From Phycisphaerales bacterium UBA3158 (GTDB lineage Bacteria > Planctomycetota > Phycisphaerae > Phycisphaerales > SM1A02): 11,512 bases of DNA. Position 1 is the stretch's first letter, and each line of letters starts with the position of its first letter. The DNA is taken from positions 1,378 through 12,889 of the forward strand of contig DEYM01000132.1 of NCBI GenBank assembly GCA_002364555.1, in the 5' to 3' direction. Positions 1 to 5,976 of the stretch are shown here, one piece after another. The notes under the pieces were generated by a model. It was not told the DNA's origin. It did no database searches and worked only from the letters and a program-made list of their open reading frames with translations. The position numbers and the translations under genes are program-made.

Positions 1-911
1 CCCGTGGTGGTGGGCGCTTCCAGGTTTGGGTGGATGGTCGGCACCGGAGGTTTCACCGACCAGTCGTAGACTCCCGAGCCGGATTTCTTCCCAAGTCTTC
101 CTTCGGTGACGAGTTGTTCCTGCATGAGGCTGGGAGCGAGTCGGCTCGGACGATCCCAGCATTCCCAGACGGTACGTGTCGTTGCCGTATTCACATCGTG
201 TCCGATGAAGTCGGTCAGCTCCAATGGTCCCATTCTGAAACCACCGAGGGTCCGCATCGTCTCGTCTATGAGATCCGCGGTCGCCAGACCATCCTCCATG
301 CATCTGAACGCCTCGAGGTAATAGGGGCGAGCGACTCGATTGACGATGAACCCCGGTGTGTCCGCTGTGCGAGCGACATGCTTGTTCCAGCTGGATGCGA
401 TCGCCGCAATACGGTCAACAACGGCGGGGTCCGATTCCCGTCCCCGGACAACTTCGACCAGCTTCATGATCGGCGCCGGATTGAAGAAGTGCATGCCGGC
501 GACCCGATTCGGACAGCCCAGTTCGTTCCCCAATTCGGTGACGGACAATGAAGAGGTGTTCGTGGCGATTATCGCATCACTCGAGAGGCATTCCAGCAGG
601 GGCGTGATGGCCTTCACCTTGACATCGAGATTCTCCACGATCGCCTCGATCAGGAGTTCGCATGATTCCAGTTCCGAATCGGATTGAACGACGGACAGTC
701 TGTTCAAGGCATCGGTGGCATCGGCTTGGGACATCCGACCCTTTTCAACTTGTCGATCGAGTCTTCTGCCGATTCCTTCCCTCGATCTGGCGGCAATCTC
801 AGGATCGCAGTCGATCAGCATGACGGACCAGCCATGGACAGCCGCCACCTGGGCGATGCCCGCTCCCATGGCTCCGGTTCCCAGTACGGCAATCGCTTGT
901 TCAGCGGTCAT
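1..911 (-). CDS. paaH: 3-hydroxyacyl-CoA dehydrogenase, PaaH-like (partial, C-terminus outside window)
   Basis: This enzyme oxidises a 3-hydroxyacyl-CoA to the 3-oxoacyl-CoA with NAD; PaaH acts on 3-hydroxyadipyl-CoA in phenylacetate breakdown. I translated 303 residues by hand from the ATG at 909-911, and the frame runs off the left edge. The N-terminal Rossmann motif GTGAMGAGIA is at residues 11-20, with Asp34 at the end of strand 2 for NAD. ATNTSSLSV, HFFNP, KLVEVV and GFIVNR supply the catalytic Ser120, His141, Glu153 and Asn191, spaced exactly as in human HADH. The dehydrogenase unit ends near GKKSGSGVYDW (275-284), but the frame continues for at least 20 residues. This fits the longer two-unit PaaH layout better than a roughly 285-residue butyryl enzyme. 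The start lies 3 nt after the PaaG-like stop, so it is the last visible gene of the operon. Family is certain; adipyl substrate is inferred from neighbours. Confidence 0.9.
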   Translation of the reverse strand, partial: MTAEQAIAVLGTGAMGAGIAQVAAVHGWSVMLIDCDPEIAARSREGIGRRLDRQVEKGRMSQADATDALNRLSVVQSDSELESCELLIEAIVENLDVKVKAITPLLECLSSDAIIATNTSSLSVTELGNELGCPNRVAGMHFFNPAPIMKLVEVVRGRESDPAVVDRIAAIASSWNKHVARTADTPGFIVNRVARPYYLEAFRCMEDGLATADLIDETMRTLGGFRMGPLELTDFIGHDVNTATTRTVWECWDRPSRLAPSLMQEQLVTEGRLGKKSGSGVYDWSVKPPVPTIHPNLEAPTTT

Positions 912-914
912 GTC

Positions 915-1712
915 TCATTTTCCCGTGAATTCAGGAGTTCTTTTTTCGATGAAGGCGGTGACGCCTTCGAAGTGATCATGTGTCCGGCCTGCCGTGTCCT
1001 GAGCGAATGCCTCGGCTTCCAGCTGTTCCTCCAGCGACCGCTCCAGGCTCTCGTTGAGCAGCCGCTTGGTCAATGCAAGCGCCTGACCGGGCATCGAAGC
1101 GAGATGGGCAGCCAGCTTCATGACGGCGTCTTCCAGTTCGTCTGCTGCAACGACCGAATTGACCAGTCCCATCTGGAGCGCCTCATCAGCCTTGACCTTG
1201 CGTCCGGTGAGGCACATCTCCATGGCTCGCCCCATGCCAACGAGTCTTGGCAGAGTCCACGTACTGGCGGAATCGGGGACGAGGCCGACGTTCACGAAGA
1301 CTTCGATGAACGAGGCGTGTTCCGAAGCGATTCGCAGATCACAGGCCAGTGCCAGACTGCAGCCCGCACCTGCCGCCACACCATTGACGGAGGCGATGAC
1401 GGGTTTCCCCATCGATCGAATTCGCTTGATGATCGGATCGTAGCGGCGACGAAGATCGTCGCCCAGCTCAGGGACATGACCAGGGACGTACTTCTTCTTG
1501 AGATCCTCCAGATCCTGACCGCTGCTGAAGGCCCGCCCTGAACCTGTGATGATCAGAACCCTGACATCCGGATCCCGTTCGCAGGTCTTGAGTGCATCGG
1601 ACATCTCCGAACTGAACGCATCGTTGAATGCATTCAGGACATCCGGTCGATTCAATGTCAGTGTCATGACGTGATTGGCAGTCGTCACCTGGATGGTTTC
1701 ATATCCGCTCAT
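915..1712 (-). CDS. paaG: enoyl-CoA hydratase/isomerase, PaaG-like
   Basis: A 265-residue crotonase-fold protein that most resembles PaaG, which isomerises the ring-1,2-epoxide of phenylacetyl-CoA to the oxepin-CoA and also shifts double bonds in later intermediates. The oxyanion-hole segments are AFSSGQDLEDL (61-71) and NGVAAGAGCSLALACDL (110-126). The two glutamates of a true hydratase are absent: the second loop reads VFVNVGLVPDSASTWTLPRLVG (138-159), with Asp147 in the place of the PaaG catalytic Asp. The sequence ends in EKRTPEFTGK, the usual C-terminus of the family. It starts 15 nt after the PaaF-like stop behind a strong Shine-Dalgarno, and ends 3 nt before the PaaH-like start. The missing Glu pair and the TW-LPR motif favour PaaG over a generic hydratase; a related isomerase cannot be excluded. 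Confidence 0.85.
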   Translation of the reverse strand: MSGYETIQVTTANHVMTLTLNRPDVLNAFNDAFSSEMSDALKTCERDPDVRVLIITGSGRAFSSGQDLEDLKKKYVPGHVPELGDDLRRRYDPIIKRIRSMGKPVIASVNGVAAGAGCSLALACDLRIASEHASFIEVFVNVGLVPDSASTWTLPRLVGMGRAMEMCLTGRKVKADEALQMGLVNSVVAADELEDAVMKLAAHLASMPGQALALTKRLLNESLERSLEEQLEAEAFAQDTAGRTHDHFEGVTAFIEKRTPEFTGK

Positions 1713-1718
1713 GTGTGT

Positions 1719-1724
1719 CTCCTC
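1719..1724 (-). promoter_or_regulatory. strong Shine-Dalgarno of the PaaG-like gene
   Basis: The minus strand reads GAGGAG, then six bases (ACACAC), then the ATG at 1710-1712. It fixes the start of the isomerase gene and lies in the 15-nt gap after the hydratase stop, so this gene can be initiated independently within the operon message. Confidence 0.75.
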
Positions 1725-1727
1725 GCA

Positions 1728-2504
1728 TCATTTTCCGGTGAATGAAGGTTTGCGTTTCTCAATGAAAGCGGACATGCCTTCCTTCTGGTCGTCCGTATCG
1801 AAGAGCATGTAGAACAGCTTCCGCTCGTACTCAAGTCCCTGGCTCAGTGGCAGTTCATCCGCCTTGAGCACGGACTCCTTGGCGTATCGAAGCGCCACGG
1901 CAGGCTTGCTGGCCATCGTCTGTGCGACATTCAATGCTTCACGGAACCAATGTTCCCTGGGCACGACTCGACTGATCAGACCAAAGTCGAGCGCCTCTCT
2001 GGCCGATAGGAACCTGCCTGAAAGGACGATGTCCATCGCGGCGGCCTTGCCGACAGCCCGCGTGAGACGTTGCGTTCCGCCAGCTCCGGGCATGACTCCG
2101 ATATTGATCTCCGGCTGACCGATTCTCGCCGTCTCCGAACAGATGATGACATCGCAATGCATCATCAGTTCACATCCGCCACCCAGTGCAAATCCACTCA
2201 CGGCGGCGACAATCGGCTTCTTTATCCGCTTGATGCGTTCCCATTGAGCAAACTGGTCGCGCTGGGCCATGTCGCTGACGGAGGCATCGGCCATATCCCC
2301 GATATCGGCACCCGCCGCCCACGCACGCTCTGTGCCGGCCAGAAGAATCACCTTGATCGACTCGTCCGCATCGTAGCCTTCCATGAGCTGGGCCAAGGAT
2401 TTCATCAATTCGAGGTTCAACGCATTGAGGACCTTCGGTCTGTTCATGCGAATAACGGCCACGGCACCATGTGTTTCTGTGAGAAGATGAGCTTCCTCGG
2501 TCAT
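1728..2504 (-). CDS. paaF: enoyl-CoA hydratase, PaaF-like
   Basis: A 258-residue crotonase-fold hydratase that adds water across the 2,3 double bond of an enoyl-CoA; in this operon it is likely 2,3-dehydroadipyl-CoA. Oxyanion-hole segments are AWAAGADIGDM (61-71) and SGFALGGGCELMMHCD (103-118). Both catalytic glutamates are present: Glu112 in GGGCEL and Glu132 in GQPEINIGVMPGAGGTQRL, matching Glu144 and Glu164 of rat mitochondrial hydratase. Length is normal for the family and the C-terminus ends FIEKRKPSFTGK. Its ATG overlaps the stop of the upstream thioesterase gene by 4 nt (ATGA), a sign of translational coupling. The hydratase activity is well supported; the exact chain substrate is inferred from the PaaG- and PaaH-like neighbours, and a short-chain crotonase role is the alternative. 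Confidence 0.85.
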   Translation of the reverse strand: MTEEAHLLTETHGAVAVIRMNRPKVLNALNLELMKSLAQLMEGYDADESIKVILLAGTERAWAAGADIGDMADASVSDMAQRDQFAQWERIKRIKKPIVAAVSGFALGGGCELMMHCDVIICSETARIGQPEINIGVMPGAGGTQRLTRAVGKAAAMDIVLSGRFLSAREALDFGLISRVVPREHWFREALNVAQTMASKPAVALRYAKESVLKADELPLSQGLEYERKLFYMLFDTDDQKEGMSAFIEKRKPSFTGK

Positions 2505-2989
2505 TCTGGAATCCCCTGGTTCGGCTTGGGTTTGGAAACGCGATCGACGATTCTATTCAAGACTGATTTCGGAAGGACTCGCTGCACCTGCTGCCCCTGG
2601 CCAAGCAGTCTGTTGCCATCCCAGACCTTGATGCCGCATACAACGCCGGTTTCATCGACCTTGATGGCTTCTGCCCGAATCGTGACCTCATGCCCGACCG
2701 GAGCCGGTGCGAGATGGTCGATGCTGAGATGTGATCCGATCCCTTCCTCGTCATCCTCCAGATGGGGGGCCAGGATCTTCCTGGCGGCCAGCTCCATGTG
2801 ATGGGCCATCGACCAGGTCGAGTAGACACGGTGGACGATGATGCCATCGAAGGCGGGGCACATGTCTTCCGTGACGATGATGGTCACTTCCGCCAGTTGG
2901 CCAACTTGGAGGGTATTTTTCACGCGGCTGGCAGTGTAGCGATGGCGATGACTTCTTTGGGGCGGCTGGACAAAGATTGGGGTGTGCAT
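2501..2989 (-). CDS. hotdog-fold acyl-CoA thioesterase, FlK (fluoroacetyl-CoA thioesterase) type
   Basis: A 162-residue predicted thioesterase and the first gene of the paa-like operon. From about residue 26 (VGQLAEVTIIVTEDM) to the end it follows fluoroacetyl-CoA thioesterase FlK along its length. The FlK catalytic residues Thr42, Glu50 and His76 have counterparts: Thr and Glu eight residues apart in STWSMAHHMELA, and His in LSIDHLAPAPVG, with the APHLE..EG segment between them also matching. I chose the ATG at 2987-2989: upstream codons of the same frame run into the divergent gene and look unlike the family, while AGGAA lies just before this ATG. It overlaps the hydratase gene by 4 nt. FlK itself hydrolyses fluoroacetyl-CoA; here a housekeeping role, such as releasing CoA from stalled ring or aromatic CoA intermediates as PaaI does, is only an inference. 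Confidence 0.82.
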   Translation of the reverse strand: MHTPIFVQPPQRSHRHRYTASRVKNTLQVGQLAEVTIIVTEDMCPAFDGIIVHRVYSTWSMAHHMELAARKILAPHLEDDEEGIGSHLSIDHLAPAPVGHEVTIRAEAIKVDETGVVCGIKVWDGNRLLGQGQQVQRVLPKSVLNRIVDRVSKPKPNQGIPE

Positions 2990-3011
2990 TGGGTTCCTAT
3001 AGACTCTCTCC
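2990..3011. promoter_or_regulatory. 22-bp divergent start region with shared CTATAG
   Basis: Only 22 bases separate the start codons of the thioesterase (minus) and the hydrolase-like gene (plus). The palindrome CTATAG at 2997-3002 gives a -10-like TATAGA on the plus strand (2998-3003), 8 nt before its ATG, and TATAGG on the minus strand (3001-2996), 6 nt before the other ATG. The plus-strand gene has no Shine-Dalgarno; the minus-strand gene has AGGAA at 2994-2998. No good -35 was found on either side, so any -35 would lie inside the opposite gene. Confidence 0.45.
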
Positions 3012-3680
3012 ATGCAGATTTTCATCGGTCTGATGATTCTCGTTTGCACCGCCACGCTGATCTGGGGTTTGTTGGCCCTGGTTACGGCCGTTCGCTGTCT
3101 CAAGAGGCCGCGTCGCCACTCCATGGTCAGGGCGATATCGATGGGTCTACCCGTGGATCCGGAGGAGGCGGGCTGGGATGTCGATTCATGGTCGGTGTCC
3201 TGTCCGGACGGCATCGAGATGCCGGTATGGTCGATCAGAACCGGTGGAGCCGGTCCGGTGACGGTTCTGATTCATGACTGGGGAGACTCCCGAATAGAGT
3301 GTCTGCCCCTGGTTTCGGAATGGAAGGACGAATCGGCGATGGTCGTCATGCCGGATCTACGTGGGCATGGTGATGCGGCTGGAATCTGCACCTTCGGCAG
3401 ATTGGAGATCGCCGACATCGAGATCTTGATCCGCTCCCTTGATGCCGAGCATGTCGGTGTCGTGGGGCATGGATATGCCGCCAATCTGATCTCGCAACTC
3501 CAGGAACAGCCCGACATCACGCTGCAACGTGTCTGTGACGAACCATGGACTCGTGAGGGACTGCACGAGCGTCTCGTCAGCGGTGGATTCCCCATTCAAC
3601 TACCCGGTTGGCTTCTGGACATGGCGATCCGTCGCTCTGGCGTTTTTCAGCTTGTGGACCGGAATGATCCGCGACCATGA
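3012..3680 (+). CDS. membrane-anchored alpha/beta-hydrolase-like protein, nucleophile missing
   Basis: A 222-residue protein of no recognised specific family. Residues 3-28 form one hydrophobic membrane segment, followed by a basic stretch (RCLKRPRR, 28-35); by the positive-inside rule the soluble part should face the cytoplasm. The soluble part has alpha/beta-hydrolase marks: VTVLIHDWGDS (83-93) in the oxyanion-loop position, MPDLRGHGD (113-121), and VGVVGHGYAANL (148-159) at the nucleophile elbow. There GHSxG has become GHGYA, so Gly154 stands where the catalytic Ser should be. The chain ends soon after, with no clear acid and His region, and is shorter than normal hydrolases of about 260-300 residues. 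It is divergent from the thioesterase, and its stop abuts the fumarase stop. A non-catalytic role or a decaying gene are both possible; function unknown. Confidence 0.7.
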   Translation: MQIFIGLMILVCTATLIWGLLALVTAVRCLKRPRRHSMVRAISMGLPVDPEEAGWDVDSWSVSCPDGIEMPVWSIRTGGAGPVTVLIHDWGDSRIECLPLVSEWKDESAMVVMPDLRGHGDAAGICTFGRLEIADIEILIRSLDAEHVGVVGHGYAANLISQLQEQPDITLQRVCDEPWTREGLHERLVSGGFPIQLPGWLLDMAIRRSGVFQLVDRNDPRP

Positions 3681-5141
3681 TCACCCATCGGGGTGGGTCA
3701 TCGATGTGATGTCGAGCGCCCTGTTGAGTTCGTCTTCCGGCAGCACGTTGTGCTGCAGGCAATAGTCTCTGATGGTCAATCCGCTGTCATAGCACTCATG
3801 TGCGATTCTGGCTGCTTCGTTGTATCCGATGATCGGTGCCAGAGCCGTCCCGAGCATGAGGCTTCTTTCGACGGTCTCCTTGATGGCCTTCTTGTTCGCC
3901 TTGATGCCATCGACGCATCGTGTGGCGAAGATCTCCGCGCTGTTTCCAAGAAGCGTGATGCTTTCAAGGAGCGTCACGGTCGCCATCGGCATGGAGAGGT
4001 TGAGTTCCATGAGCGAACCGGTGCCACCCATGCCGCCCATCGTGAGCGTGACGTGATTACCCGCCACCCGCATGGCTACCTGCATGACGGATTCGACCAG
4101 TACCGGGTTGACCTTTCCGGGCATGATGGATGAGCCGGGTTGTATCTCGGGCAGTTCGATCTCACCGATTCCACATCGAGGACCACAGCCCATGAGGCGT
4201 ATGTCGCTGGCGATCCTTGAGAGACTGACCGCGATGGTATTCAGATGTCCATGGGCATCGACGACACAATCCCTCGTCGACTGGGCCTCGAAGTGGTTGC
4301 GTGCCTCACGGAATCTGACTCCGGTTTCCCTGCTGAGTTCGCTGCAGACCATCTTTCCGAATCGGGGATGGGTGTTGATCCCCGTTCCGACGGCCGTTCC
4401 GCCGATGGGCATGTTCTCGGCCAGTGCACGAATGGCGGATTCGGTCCGTTCTATTCCGTATTCGACCTGCGCGGCATAGCCCGAGAACTCCTGTCCCAGC
4501 CTGATCGGGGTGGCGTCCTGCAGATGGGTCCGGCCGATCTTCACGATCTTGTCGAACTGCCTGCTTTTCCTGCGAAGGGACTTCTCCAGCTGTTTCAATC
4601 CGGGAAGAAGAATGTGCTTCGCATGCGTGGCGGCCGCGATCTGCATCGCGGAGGGCATGGTGTCGTTCGAGGACTGTCCCATGTTGACATGGTTGTTCGG
4701 ATGAACCGGATCCTGCGCGCCGATCTTCGCACCGGCGGCTTCGCAAGCCATGTTGGAGATGACTTCGTTGACATTCATGTTCGTCGAGGTGCCGGAGCCG
4801 GTCTGGTAGACGTCTACCGGGAAATGTCTCATCATGTCCGGCCTGGTCTCGACCTGCTCGAGTTCCCTCATGATCCGCTCGCAGGCGCGTCTGATCAGAC
4901 CACATCTTCTCTGGTCAAGCTTGCCCAGCTTTTGATTGGCTGTCGCGGCCGAATGCTTCAACTGCGCGAAGGCATGGATGGTCTGCCAGCCCATGTCGTG
5001 ATGCGATATCGGGAAGTTCAGGACGGCACGTTGCGTGGTCGCGCCATAGAGGACGTCGGCTGGAACCTCCATGGTTCCCATGGAATCCTTTTCAACTCGT
5101 GTTGCGGTCCTGCCTGATCGACGGGTCTTCTTGCTGGCCAT
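3681..5141 (-). CDS. fumC: class II fumarate hydratase
   Basis: Fumarase interconverts fumarate and L-malate in the TCA cycle as a cytoplasmic homotetramer without an iron-sulfur cluster. The 486-residue chain (E. coli FumC has 467) carries the superfamily signature GSSIMPGKVNP at 336-346, with the mobile-loop Ser337. It also has TGSGTSTNMN (114-123), QSSND (156-160), KIGRTHLQDATPI (201-213, His206) and the C-terminal CVDGIKAN. MPGKVNP rather than MPAKVNP, and the overall pattern, favour fumarase over aspartate ammonia-lyase, though this is a weak discriminator. I chose the ATG at 5139-5141, with GGGAG 8 nt upstream; an in-frame TTG at 5201 only adds unrelated residues. About 20 Lys/Arg-rich residues precede the conserved start. 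It follows the sirtuin gene by 97 nt and has its own candidate promoter there. Confidence 0.93.
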   Translation of the reverse strand: MASKKTRRSGRTATRVEKDSMGTMEVPADVLYGATTQRAVLNFPISHHDMGWQTIHAFAQLKHSAATANQKLGKLDQRRCGLIRRACERIMRELEQVETRPDMMRHFPVDVYQTGSGTSTNMNVNEVISNMACEAAGAKIGAQDPVHPNNHVNMGQSSNDTMPSAMQIAAATHAKHILLPGLKQLEKSLRRKSRQFDKIVKIGRTHLQDATPIRLGQEFSGYAAQVEYGIERTESAIRALAENMPIGGTAVGTGINTHPRFGKMVCSELSRETGVRFREARNHFEAQSTRDCVVDAHGHLNTIAVSLSRIASDIRLMGCGPRCGIGEIELPEIQPGSSIMPGKVNPVLVESVMQVAMRVAGNHVTLTMGGMGGTGSLMELNLSMPMATVTLLESITLLGNSAEIFATRCVDGIKANKKAIKETVERSLMLGTALAPIIGYNEAARIAHECYDSGLTIRDYCLQHNVLPEDELNRALDITSMTHPDG

Positions 5142-5177
5142 GCTCTTCGCTCCCGGTTGGAGTGGGGGTGGATGATC

Positions 5178-5205
5178 TCTGTAGTTCTGGAACGGTACCA
5201 ATCAA
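5178..5205 (-). promoter_or_regulatory. candidate promoter of fumC
   Basis: In the 97-nt gap after the sirtuin gene the minus strand reads TTGATT (5205-5200), 16 bases, then TACAGA (5183-5178). This is the same 16-base spacing as the better rpsR promoter. Transcription would begin near 5171, about 30 nt before the fumC ATG. The match to the consensus is only moderate, so fumC could also be read from the upstream genes. Confidence 0.35.
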
Positions 5206-5238
5206 CTCGATCGCTGGCCAGCAGAGGTGGTCCGTATT

Positions 5239-5976
5239 TCATCCAGATCCAAGCAGCATGGGCAGGATCTCCTCTGCGGAACCGATCAGTTCATGATCCG
5301 CCAAAGGAGTGGCAGCCGTGGACTCCGAGTTGATGATGACGATGGTCGCACCGGCTCGGGAAGCCAGCTCGATCAATGCCGCGGCGGGATAGACGACGGC
5401 GCTGGTACCGACAACCAGCATCAGATCGCAGTTCAAGGTCGCCTCTTCAGCCAGAGCCCATGCTGCTGTCGGCAGTGATTCCCCAAACCATGTGACGGTT
5501 GGTCTCATTCCCCATACCGAGCAGGCCGGACAGTATCGATTCAAGGAAGGGTTGGACATGTCGACGTGCTCAACATGGCCGCAGTTTCCGTGGCATCTGT
5601 CGGATGTGATGTCGCCATGAAGCTGGATCAATCGATCACATCCCGCACGTTTGAGAAGATCATCGGTGTTCTGGGTGATCTGGATGATGTCTGGTCTGCA
5701 GGCCAATGCGAGATGACCGGCGTTCGGTTGCGCGTGAGCCATCTGTATTCTTCGAGCGGCGTACCATTTCATGACCAGCTCGGGATCTTCGGCGAACCCA
5801 TCGGGTGAGGCGAGTTTCATCGGATCATGTCGACTCCACCAGCCATCTCCGGGATCGCGGAATGTGCCGACTCCAGAGGGGGCGCTCAGGCCTGCTCCGG
5901 AGAAGCAGCAGGGATTCTGCGATTTGGCAATGGCCCGACTGGCCAGGATGATCCTCTCATCATGAGGGTCGTTCAT
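5239..5976 (-). CDS. cobB: NAD-dependent protein deacylase (sirtuin, class III/CobB type)
   Basis: A 245-residue sirtuin that removes acyl groups from lysines, consuming NAD and producing nicotinamide and O-acyl-ADP-ribose. NAD-binding and catalytic motifs are SGAGLSAPSGVGTFRD (26-41), TQNTDDLLKRAG (101-112) and QLHGDI (118-123), with the catalytic His120. A zinc site is formed by Cys128, Cys132, Cys149 and Cys152. MRPTVTWFGE and VVGTSAVVYPAA complete the fold. Tyr72 and Arg75 in WYAARR match the Tyr/Arg pair that recognises succinyl and malonyl groups in SIRT5 and CobB, so desuccinylase or demalonylase activity is likely. Two small departures are QNTD for QNID and GVGTF for GIPTF. Its ATG overlaps the end of the HEAT-lipoprotein gene by 17 nt, which suggests translational coupling; fumC follows after 97 nt. 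Confidence 0.92.
   Translation of the reverse strand: MNDPHDERIILASRAIAKSQNPCCFSGAGLSAPSGVGTFRDPGDGWWSRHDPMKLASPDGFAEDPELVMKWYAARRIQMAHAQPNAGHLALACRPDIIQITQNTDDLLKRAGCDRLIQLHGDITSDRCHGNCGHVEHVDMSNPSLNRYCPACSVWGMRPTVTWFGESLPTAAWALAEEATLNCDLMLVVGTSAVVYPAAALIELASRAGATIVIINSESTAATPLADHELIGSAEEILPMLLGSG

Noticed and set aside
684..1541. 285-codon plus-strand open frame opposite the PaaG-like gene
   Set aside because: It is antisense to a clear crotonase-family gene, has no family motif and is rich in residues typical of reverse-complement reading; a shadow of the real gene's codon use.
2990..3214. Upstream extension of the thioesterase frame to 3214
   Set aside because: The added 75 residues are antisense to the hydrolase-like gene and resemble nothing in the hotdog family; the ATG at 2987-2989 fits the family start.
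3682..3695. CACCC-ATCG-GGGTG hairpin as terminator between the convergent genes
   Set aside because: Only five pairs, inside the last codons of fumC, with no T-run on either strand.
4245..5117. 290-codon plus-strand open frame opposite fumC
   Set aside because: Lies entirely within fumC on the other strand, no recognisable domain or ribosome-binding site; a shadow.
5142..5201. TTG start at 5201 for fumC
   Set aside because: Adds proline-rich residues absent from fumarases and would consume the candidate promoter; the ATG at 5141 has GGGAG upstream.
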